A stretch of 5,135 nt of DNA from Xanthobacteraceae bacterium (GTDB lineage Bacteria; Pseudomonadota; Alphaproteobacteria; Rhizobiales; Xanthobacteraceae): positions 1 through 5,135 of the forward strand of contig JASHSE010000272.1 of NCBI GenBank assembly GCA_030036975.1, given 5' to 3'. Of the stretch, positions 1 through 4,756 are shown in pieces. The position numbers and the translations under genes were made by a program. Position 1 is the first letter of the stretch. Each line of letters opens with the position of its first letter. The notes beneath the pieces were generated by a model that was not told the DNA's origin, did not search any database, and worked only from the letters and a program-made list of their open reading frames with translations.

Positions 1-999
1 GCGACGAGTTTTTCGGCCGGCTCGGCGCGCCGGCTGTTTCTCTTGACCTACGCGGTCGGCACCGTGGTCACCGCGTTCCTGTCGAACGACGCCACCGCGG
101 TGGTGCTCACCCCCGCGGTCGCCGCCGCGGCGCGCGCCGCCGGCGCAGAGCGGCCGCTGCCGTATCTGTTGATCTGCGCGTTGGTCGCCAACGCCGCGTC
201 GTTCGTGCTGCCGATCTCCAACCCGGCCAATCTCGTGATCTACGCAAGCCGCATGCCGCCGCTCTTGCACTGGCTGCCGCAATTTGCGCTGCCGTCGGCG
301 CTGGCGATCGTCGCCACCTATGGGCTGTTGCGATGGACGCAGCGCGAGGCGCTGCGCCAAACCATCGCCGGCGCCGTGCCGCTGCCGCATCTGTCCGGCG
401 GCGGCAAAATCGCGGCGGCCGGCATCGCCGCCACCGCCATCGTGCTGCTCACCGCCTCGGCGCTCGACGTTGCGCTCGGCCTGCCGACCTGCATCGCCGG
501 CGCGCTCACCGCCACTATCGTGCTGATCCGCCGGCCGAGCCACGCCCGGCAGGTCATCGTCGAGATTCCGTGGGCGATCCTGCCGCTGGTTGCCGGACTG
601 TTCGTGCTGGTCGAAGCGTTGGCGCAGACCGGCGCGATCGCGGCGCTCGGCGGCGCGTTGCGCGACGCCGCGGCGCATTCCATCGCGACTGCGGCCTGGA
701 GCGCCGGCATCGCCGTCGCGCTCGCCAGCAACCTCGCCAACAATCTGCCGGTCGCCCTGATCGCCGGCAGCGCGCTTCATGCCGATCACACCGCTGAGCC
801 TATCACCCGCGCGGTGCTGATCGGCGTCGATCTCGGCCCGAACCTGTCCGTCACCGGCTCGCTCGCCACCATCCTCTGGCTCACGGTTTTGCGCCGCGAA
901 GGCCAGCGCATCAGCGCCGGCGCCTTCTTGCGAATAGGCGCTATCGTCATGCCGCCGGCGCTGCTGCTCGCCATCGCCGGCGCGTTACTTTTGGGTTGA
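1..999 (+). CDS. ArsB/SLC13-family membrane anion transporter (arsenite efflux type), 5'-truncated by window edge
   Basis: This is an integral inner-membrane permease of the ion-transporter superfamily (ArsB/CitMHS/SLC13-like), probably exporting arsenite or another anion. The frame is open from base 1, so the TTG at 43 is internal and not the start. About 332 residues are visible; ArsB proteins are usually around 410-430, so roughly 80-100 N-terminal residues are missing. Many hydrophobic segments are separated by short basic loops. Two family signatures mark the two inverted halves. The first half has an SNDAT...LTP motif near fragment residues 28-38 and PISNPAN near 71-77. The second half has NLANNLP near 244-250 and GPNLSVTGSLATILW near 279-293, followed by a last hydrophobic helix and TGA. 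What I see is the pair of half-repeat motifs; the arsenite specificity is inferred from the family. No arsR or arsC is visible beside it, so another anion substrate is possible. The family call is firm and the substrate is not. Confidence 0.85.
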   Translation, partial: ATSFSAGSARRLFLLTYAVGTVVTAFLSNDATAVVLTPAVAAAARAAGAERPLPYLLICALVANAASFVLPISNPANLVIYASRMPPLLHWLPQFALPSALAIVATYGLLRWTQREALRQTIAGAVPLPHLSGGGKIAAAGIAATAIVLLTASALDVALGLPTCIAGALTATIVLIRRPSHARQVIVEIPWAILPLVAGLFVLVEALAQTGAIAALGGALRDAAAHSIATAAWSAGIAVALASNLANNLPVALIAGSALHADHTAEPITRAVLIGVDLGPNLSVTGSLATILWLTVLRREGQRISAGAFLRIGAIVMPPALLLAIAGALLLG

Positions 1000-1019
1000 A
1001 GCGGCGCGCGAGGTCAAAC

Positions 1020-1048
1020 TCTTCCTCCCCCTGAAAGGGGGAGGAAGA
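1020..1048. repeat. Perfect 12-bp inverted repeat (hairpin) after the transporter gene
   Basis: The arms 1020-1031 (TCTTCCTCCCCC) and 1037-1048 (GGGGGAGGAAGA) are exact reverse complements around the loop TGAAA. No T-run follows on either strand, so this is not a canonical intrinsic terminator, though the hairpin could still protect the 3' end of the upstream mRNA. It resembles the pyrimidine/purine-armed intergenic palindromes common in Bradyrhizobium-type genomes (from memory). A second weak hairpin, GAGCG at 1050-1054 with CGCTC at 1063-1067, lies directly downstream. Confidence 0.8.
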
Positions 1049-1101
1049 CGAGCGTCCGGCGGCGCTCCAGTCCAGGTCGACGCGGTCGCGCAGCAGGACG
1101 G

Positions 1102-1134
1102 TTGACCTCGAGACGAAAGCCGTCGCTTTATACT
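1102..1134 (+). promoter_or_regulatory. Weak sigma-70-like promoter candidate upstream of the PanE-family gene
   Basis: TTGACC at 1102-1107 matches a -35 box, and TATACT at 1129-1134 (or TTTATA at 1127-1132) matches a -10 box. The spacing is 21 bp to TATACT or 19 bp to TTTATA, longer than the usual 17 +/- 1, so the pairing is imperfect. The AT-rich patch stands out in GC-rich surroundings and lies about 40 bp before the start codon, which is a sensible place for a promoter. AGGTCGAC at 1074-1081 and GTTGACCT at 1101-1108 form an 8-bp inverted pair with one mismatch. That pair overlaps the -35 box and could be an operator, but this is speculative. Confidence 0.3.
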
Positions 1135-1160
1135 TGCTTCGCCGGGGTCGCCGGTACTTC

Positions 1161-1175
1161 AGGAGATGATTCTTG
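1161..1175 (+). promoter_or_regulatory. Shine-Dalgarno that fixes a TTG start for the PanE-family gene
   Basis: AGGAG at 1161-1165 lies 7 nt before the TTG at 1173. An out-of-frame ATG at 1166 directly abuts the Shine-Dalgarno, leaving no spacing, and is a poor start. Starting at the next in-frame ATG (1188) would remove the first beta strand of the Rossmann fold. The TTG is therefore the supported start. Confidence 0.75.
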
Positions 1176-2117
1176 CGTATTGCCATCATGGGATCGGGCG
1201 GCGTCGGCGGCTATTTCGGCGCGCGGCTGCAGAAGGGCGGCGCCGACGTGGCATTCATCGCCCGCGGCGCGCATCTTGCCGCCATGCGCGCCAACGGGCT
1301 CGCAATAGAAAGCGCGCACGAGCCGATCCGCCTGCCAAAGGTCAACGCCACCGACGATCCGAAGGACATCGGCCCGGTCGACATCGTGCTGTTCGCAGTG
1401 AAACTTTGGGATACCGAAAGCGCGGCGCATTCGCTCAAGCCGATCGTCGGGCCGAATACCGGTATCATCTCGCTGCAGAACGGCGTGCAGAAGGACGACG
1501 TGTTGCGCGGCATTTTCGGCGCCGGCGCGGTGCTGGGCGGCGCAGCCTACATGGCGACGACGATCGGCCGGCCCGGCATCATCGTGCAGACCGGCACCAT
1601 GCAGCGCATGGTATTCGGCGAATACGACGGCCGGCGCTCGGCCCGCGCGCAGGCGCTGCTCGAGGCAGCGCGCGGAGGCGGCATCAATGCCGAGATCAGC
1701 GACGACATCCGCCGCGCGCTGTGGGAGAAATATGTGTTTCTGGTCGCGCTGTCGGGCGCTACCACCAGCATGCGGGTGCCGCTCGGCCCGATCCGCAGCC
1801 ATCCGCGCACGCGGCAATTCGCGCTCGATCTGATGCGCGAGGCGGTCGCCGTCGGCCGCGCCCAGGGCGTCGCCCTGTCGGAGGATTTCGTCGCGCAGCG
1901 CTTTGCCTTCATCGACGGATTGCCGGCCGACATGACGTCGTCGATGCATCACGATCTGCAGCGCGGCCAGCGCCTCGAATTGGCCTGGCTGAGCGGCGGG
2001 GTCGCCGACATGGGCGCCGCGCTCGGCGTGCCGACGCCGGCCAACCGCGCCGTCTACGACATTCTCGTTCTGCACGCCGACGGCCGCCGCAACGATGCGG
2101 CGCCGGAGCGGTCATGA
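1173..2117 (+). CDS. Ketopantoate reductase (PanE/ApbA) family NADPH-dependent oxidoreductase
   Basis: This is a soluble two-domain reductase of 314 residues, close to the usual family length of about 300. Residues 1-16 form the first Rossmann strand and the dinucleotide loop (GSGGVG at 7-12, continuing GYFG). R31 sits where NADP-dependent members carry a basic residue. AVK with K77 and LQNG with N103 match the conserved cofactor/substrate region. The C-terminal helical domain has the catalytic-type lysine K186 in LWEKY, then SSM near 256-258 and E269, the equivalents of the E. coli serine and glutamate. The two asparagines that follow the catalytic lysine in E. coli PanE (N180 and N184) align by eye with L190 and S194 here. 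Classical PanE reduces 2-dehydropantoate to pantoate in the pantothenate/CoA pathway. Because those residues differ, a related 2-oxoacid or other substrate is possible. The gene is followed at 107 bp by a PLP enzyme on the same strand, perhaps in one transcript. Confidence 0.88.
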   Translation: MRIAIMGSGGVGGYFGARLQKGGADVAFIARGAHLAAMRANGLAIESAHEPIRLPKVNATDDPKDIGPVDIVLFAVKLWDTESAAHSLKPIVGPNTGIISLQNGVQKDDVLRGIFGAGAVLGGAAYMATTIGRPGIIVQTGTMQRMVFGEYDGRRSARAQALLEAARGGGINAEISDDIRRALWEKYVFLVALSGATTSMRVPLGPIRSHPRTRQFALDLMREAVAVGRAQGVALSEDFVAQRFAFIDGLPADMTSSMHHDLQRGQRLELAWLSGGVADMGAALGVPTPANRAVYDILVLHADGRRNDAAPERS

Positions 2118-2147
2118 GCGCGATCGATACGCTGCTTCTTCCGCTCA

Positions 2148-2195
2148 TTCCCGCGAAAGCGGAAATCCAGTGCTGGGTCCCCGCTTTCGCGGGGA
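2148..2195. repeat. Intergenic palindromic repeat (13-bp arms, CCCGCGAAAGCGG type)
   Basis: CCCGCGAAAGCGG at 2150-2162 and CCGCTTTCGCGGG at 2181-2193 are perfect reverse complements separated by 18 nt. The right arm also folds alone: CCCCGC at 2179-2184 pairs with GCGGGG at 2189-2194 around TTTC. The left arm can form CCGC-GAAA-GCGG. Either one long stem or two small hairpins is therefore possible. From memory this is a widespread proteobacterial dispersed repeat. It lies 33 bp after the PanE-family stop codon and could modulate read-through into the next gene. No T-run follows it. Confidence 0.8.
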
Positions 2196-2214
2196 CGAGC
2201 GGATGGTGAAAACC

Positions 2215-2227
2215 GGAGAGATGCTTG
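2215..2227 (+). promoter_or_regulatory. Shine-Dalgarno that fixes a TTG start for the threonine-synthase-like gene
   Basis: GGAGAG at 2215-2220 precedes the TTG at 2225, with GGAG 6 nt away. An out-of-frame ATG at 2221-2223 lies only 2 nt after GGAG and opens a short frame ending at 2325. The TTG reading frame begins MNYDENL..., which continues into conserved family sequence, and there is no in-frame ATG before the catalytic core. The TTG start is therefore preferred. Confidence 0.7.
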
Positions 2228-3469
2228 AACTACGACGAAAACCTCACGACCGAGCGGCCGACCTTCGTCACCCATCTGGAATGCGCCGCGACCGGCGAAC
2301 GGCACGCCGCCGACGCGGTGCATAATCTGTCGCGCGCCGGCAAGCCGCTGTTGGTGCGCTACGATCTCGCCGGCGTCAAAAAAGCGCTGAGCAAACAGGC
2401 GCTCGCCGAACGGCCGCCCGACCTGTGGCGCTATCGTGAACTTCTTCCCGTGCGTCGCGTGAAAAACATCGTCAGCCTCGGCGAGGCGATGACACCGTTG
2501 TTGGCGCTGCGGAAGCTTGGCAAAAAACTCGGTGGCGGCGACATTCTGGTCAAGGACGAAGGCCGCCTGCCGACCGGCTCGTTCAAGGCGCGCGGCTTGG
2601 TGATGGCGGTGTCGATGGCGAAAGCGTTCGGCATCAAGCACATGGCGATGCCGAGCAATGGCAATGCCGGCGCGGCGCTCGCCGCCTACGCGAGCCGCGC
2701 CGGCATCCGCTCCACGGTGTTCTGTCCCGAAGACACGCCGGAAGTGAATTTGAGCGAGATCGCGCTGCAAGGCGCGCGCGTCTATCGCGTCAACGGCTTG
2801 ATCGACGATTGCGGAAAAATCGTCGCCGAGGGCAAGGCCAAGGTCGGCTGGTTCGACACCTCGACGCTCAAGGAGCCGTACCGGATCGAAGGCAAGAAGA
2901 CGATGGGCCTCGAGCTCGCCGAGCAGCTCGGCTGGAGCGTACCCGACGTGATCTTTTATCCGACCGGCGGCGGCACCGGGCTGATCGGCATGTGGAAGGC
3001 ATTCGCCGAGCTCGAGGCGATCGGCTTCATCGGCCCAGAGCGCCCGCGCATGGTCGCAGTGCAGGCGTCCGGCTGCGCCCCGATGGTGCGCGCCTACGAG
3101 GCCGGCGCCGAGCACGCGCCGCGCTGGGAGGATGCCTATACGATCGCGTCCGGCATCCGCGTGCCGCAGGCGATCGGCGATTTTTTGATTCTGCGCGCGG
3201 TGCGCGAGGGCGGCGGCTTCGCCATCGCGGTACCCGACGAGGCCATCGCGGCGGCGCTCGACGAGGTGGCGCGCGAGGAGGGCTTGCTGCTCTGTCCGGA
3301 AGGCGCCGCGACCTACGCGGCGTACAAGCAAAGCCTCGCCGACGGCCGCGTCTCGCGCAGCGAGTGCGCGGTACTGTTCAATTGCGCCACGGGGCTGAAA
3401 TATCCGCTGCCGCCGATGCGCCAAACGCTGGACCGCCACCAGCCGATCGATTTCGCGGCGTTGTCGTAG
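2225..3469 (+). CDS. Threonine-synthase-like PLP-dependent enzyme (fold-type II)
   Basis: This is a cytosolic PLP enzyme of 414 residues, the size of the short (plant/archaeal/T. thermophilus type) threonine synthases. Those convert O-phospho-L-homoserine to threonine. The N-terminal segment (about 14-48, ending GKPLLVRYDL) looks like the family's zinc-ribbon lead-in. Only C20 remains of the usual cysteine pairs, so metal binding is probably lost. PTGSFKARG at 116-124 contains the Schiff-base lysine K121. SNGNAG at 144-149 and the glycine-rich phosphate-binding loop TGGGTG at 247-252 are both present. The C-terminal CPEGAAT (357-363) and FNCATG (385-390) are also typical of the fold. Canonical threonine synthases usually read FKDRG, so FKARG here resembles dehydratase-type relatives. 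A paralogue acting on another hydroxy- or phospho-amino acid is possible, and Hyphomicrobiales usually carry a separate long-type ThrC. The gene follows the PanE-family gene and converges on a propeller gene. Confidence 0.85.
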   Translation: MNYDENLTTERPTFVTHLECAATGERHAADAVHNLSRAGKPLLVRYDLAGVKKALSKQALAERPPDLWRYRELLPVRRVKNIVSLGEAMTPLLALRKLGKKLGGGDILVKDEGRLPTGSFKARGLVMAVSMAKAFGIKHMAMPSNGNAGAALAAYASRAGIRSTVFCPEDTPEVNLSEIALQGARVYRVNGLIDDCGKIVAEGKAKVGWFDTSTLKEPYRIEGKKTMGLELAEQLGWSVPDVIFYPTGGGTGLIGMWKAFAELEAIGFIGPERPRMVAVQASGCAPMVRAYEAGAEHAPRWEDAYTIASGIRVPQAIGDFLILRAVREGGGFAIAVPDEAIAAALDEVAREEGLLLCPEGAATYAAYKQSLADGRVSRSECAVLFNCATGLKYPLPPMRQTLDRHQPIDFAALS

Positions 3470-3476
3470 CGTTCTT

Positions 3477-3560
3477 GTAGCCCGCATGAGCGCAGCGATA
3501 TGCGGGAACAGAGCTGCCGACAAAGCTTATCCCGGATGTCGCTTCGCTCATCCGGGCTAC
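3477..3560. repeat. 84-bp bipartite palindromic element between convergent genes
   Basis: The outer arms GTAGCCCG (3477-3484) and CGGGCTAC (3553-3560) are perfect inverted repeats. Inside are two further palindromes. CCCGCAT (3481-3487) pairs with ATGCGGG (3500-3506), and CCCGGATG (3531-3538) pairs with CATCCGGG (3549-3556). The 24-nt middle part (3507-3530) is unpaired at this level. It fills almost the whole 95-bp gap between the stops of two convergent genes, so it may act as a bidirectional barrier or mRNA 3' end. There is no downstream T-run for intrinsic termination in either direction. It has the architecture of a REP doublet (BIME-like). Confidence 0.8.
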
Positions 3561-3564
3561 GTCA

Positions 3565-4500
3565 TCAAAAAAACCCGAGCGACTCGCAGCCGGTGCCGGC
3601 CTGGAAGCTCGTCTTGTGGCGGCGGTTGGGAATATCGACGACGTGGACCGAGCCGTCGCCCTGGCAGGCCACGAACAATTCGTCGCCGCGGAACGCCATG
3701 TCCATCGGCTGGCTGCCGACCGCAATCGCGGTCTGGTCGCGAAACGACGGCTCGATCAGGCTGACCGTGTCGCTGTTGAGACTGGTGACGCCGATCAAAC
3801 TGTTGTCGGGTGCGTAACGGGCGATCTGCGCCGCCTTGGGCACGTCCTTGAGCACGACCTCGTCGCGCACTTTGCCGGCTTGCGTATCGATCAAAAACAA
3901 GGTCGGCTGCGCGTCGTCGACGGCGACGACGGTGCGGCCGTCGGCCGAGATGGCGATGCCGGCGAGCGGCCGCGGCGTCTTGATCTTGCCGATGAGTTTG
4001 CGCGCCGGCAGGTCGATCACCGAGACCGTGCCGTCCTCCTCGTTCTCGGTATAGAGGCGCCGGCCGTCCGGCGCGATGATCAGGCGATGGCCGTTGGTCG
4101 AGCCGGAATCGATCGCGCCTACGACTGTGTTGTTTGCCGGATCGATCATCGCCACCACCGCGCTGTTCTCGCAGGTGATATAGATGAGCCCGTCCGGGCC
4201 GAGCTTGAGCGTATGCGGGGCGACGTAGGGCGCAAGGTCGATGGTGGCGACGTGGGCGCGCGCGTGCAGATCGAACACGCAGAGAAAATGCTGCGGATTG
4301 GGATTGCGGCCGTGGATGCCGTCGCCGAAGATCGGCACGTAAGCCCGGCCGGTTTCCGGCACGATGAGCAGTTCATGGACGGTCTTCGGAAAGCCGTCGA
4401 TCACGATTTCGGTCGCGTAGGTCGCCGGATCGAGAAACAGGACCTTGGCGCCCATCTTGTCGACCGCGATCATGCCGTGCGAGTTTGTTGCGTTCGCCAT
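3565..4500 (-). CDS. YVTN/YncE-like beta-propeller protein, no signal peptide
   Basis: This is a 311-residue repeat protein. Units of about 40 residues recur with the pattern aliphatic strand, APDGxxLY turn, then D/E-x-T-V-x-V-I-D and a T/G-rich loop. Clear units start near residues 37, 91, 133, 176, 220 and 263. The last strand (GCESLGFF, 304-311) plus the N-terminal stretch 9-36 (MIAVDKMGAKVLFLD) would complete a seventh blade. That suggests a closed seven-bladed ring with velcro closure. The N-terminus is MANATNSHG with no hydrophobic signal, so a cytosolic location is likely, unlike many exported YncE-type proteins. I see no catalytic motif; the molecular function is unknown, with ligand or protein binding being the usual inference. 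The ATG at 4500 is preceded by a weak AGGGA (4511-4507 on the minus strand). It is divergent from another predicted propeller gene and convergent with the PLP enzyme. Confidence 0.85.
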   Translation of the reverse strand: MANATNSHGMIAVDKMGAKVLFLDPATYATEIVIDGFPKTVHELLIVPETGRAYVPIFGDGIHGRNPNPQHFLCVFDLHARAHVATIDLAPYVAPHTLKLGPDGLIYITCENSAVVAMIDPANNTVVGAIDSGSTNGHRLIIAPDGRRLYTENEEDGTVSVIDLPARKLIGKIKTPRPLAGIAISADGRTVVAVDDAQPTLFLIDTQAGKVRDEVVLKDVPKAAQIARYAPDNSLIGVTSLNSDTVSLIEPSFRDQTAIAVGSQPMDMAFRGDELFVACQGDGSVHVVDIPNRRHKTSFQAGTGCESLGFF

Positions 4501-4513
4501 CGCTGTTCCCTGC

Positions 4514-4631
4514 CGTCATTCCGGGGCCGAGCCAACGGGTCCGGCCCGAAGAGGGGTACCCCATCGCGCTTGCGCGATGGGGACCCCGGGCCGGCCCGAT
4601 GACAAGCTCCGCGAGGAGCCCGGAATCCATA
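4514..4631. repeat. Long-core copy of an intergenic palindromic repeat (left unit)
   Basis: The unit begins CGTCATTCCGGGGC (4514-4527) and ends GAGCCCGGAATCCATA (4616-4631). Both ends occur inverted and perfect in the right unit at 4696-4738. Its 88-nt core contains nested hairpins. CCGGCCCG (4541-4548) pairs with CGGGCCGG (4587-4594), CCCCATCGCGC (4559-4569) with GCGCGATGGGG (4572-4582), and CTCC/GGAG (4607-4618) around GCGA. It lies just upstream of the propeller gene's start, so it would be in that gene's leader or promoter region. I found no convincing promoter boxes in it. Confidence 0.75.
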
Positions 4632-4638
4632 GCCACAG

Positions 4639-4658
4639 CCACATGGATCCACATGGAT
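4639..4658. repeat. Two perfect tandem copies of CCACATGGAT
   Basis: Copies occupy 4639-4648 and 4649-4658 in the spacer between the two inverted repeat units. A partial related string, GCCACA, immediately precedes them. It could be replication slippage or a half-site pair for a regulator of the divergent genes; with only two copies neither can be claimed. Confidence 0.6.
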
Positions 4659-4695
4659 AATGACTCAGGCCTTCAAGAACGTCACTATCGGTGAA

Positions 4696-4738
4696 TATGG
4701 ATTCCGGGCTCGCGCCTTTGGCGCGCCCCGGAATGACG
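4696..4738. repeat. Short-core copy of the same palindromic repeat (right unit, inverted)
   Basis: The 43-bp unit runs TATGGATTCCGGGCTC (4696-4711), core GCGCCTTTGGCGC (4712-4724), then GCCCCGGAATGACG (4725-4738). Its ends are the exact reverse complements of the ends of the left unit at 4514-4631. The core makes its own hairpin (CGCGCC 4711-4716 with GGCGCG 4720-4725, loop TTT). It ends 15 bp before the start codon of the LVIVD gene. Confidence 0.8.
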
Positions 4739-4741
4739 AGT

Positions 4742-4756
4742 AGAGGACCATCCATG
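4742..4756 (+). promoter_or_regulatory. Shine-Dalgarno and ATG start of the LVIVD-repeat gene
   Basis: AGAGGA at 4742-4747 lies 6 nt before the ATG at 4754. The site begins 4 bp after the end of the palindromic repeat, so the hairpin of the right unit would be immediately 5' of the ribosome binding site if it is transcribed. Confidence 0.7.

Noticed and set aside
43..45. TTG at 43 as start of the transporter
   Set aside because: The frame stays open to base 1, upstream codons are plausible membrane-loop sequence, and starting there would lose about a quarter of the family length.
1020..1048. Rho-independent terminator for the transporter
   Set aside because: The hairpin is strong, but no T-tract follows on either strand, so it is recorded as a repeat.
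1128..2075. 315-codon minus-strand frame opposite the PanE-family gene, and the 347-codon plus frame from 1166
   Set aside because: Both overlap the reductase fully and give low-complexity Arg/Ala/His-rich translations, whereas the 1173 frame has clear Rossmann and catalytic motifs.
2054..3523. 489-codon open frame on the minus strand opposite the PLP-enzyme gene
   Set aside because: Its translation is rich in Arg/His/Ala/Asp with no recognisable domain and passes through the palindromic repeat. It is a GC-driven shadow of a clearly recognisable gene on the other strand.
3616..4602. 328-codon plus-strand frame opposite the YVTN propeller gene
   Set aside because: The translation is an Arg/Asp/Val-rich shadow with no family pattern. 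The minus frame carries regular propeller repeats.
4660..4743. 27-codon ORF starting MTQAFKNVTIG
   Set aside because: It has no Shine-Dalgarno, and its second half is simply the translation of the palindromic repeat.
4501..4753. Sigma-70 promoters for the divergent propeller genes
   Set aside because: GATAAT at 4656-4661 resembles a -10 box, but no acceptable -35 lies at proper spacing. Minus-strand candidates likewise fail on spacing.
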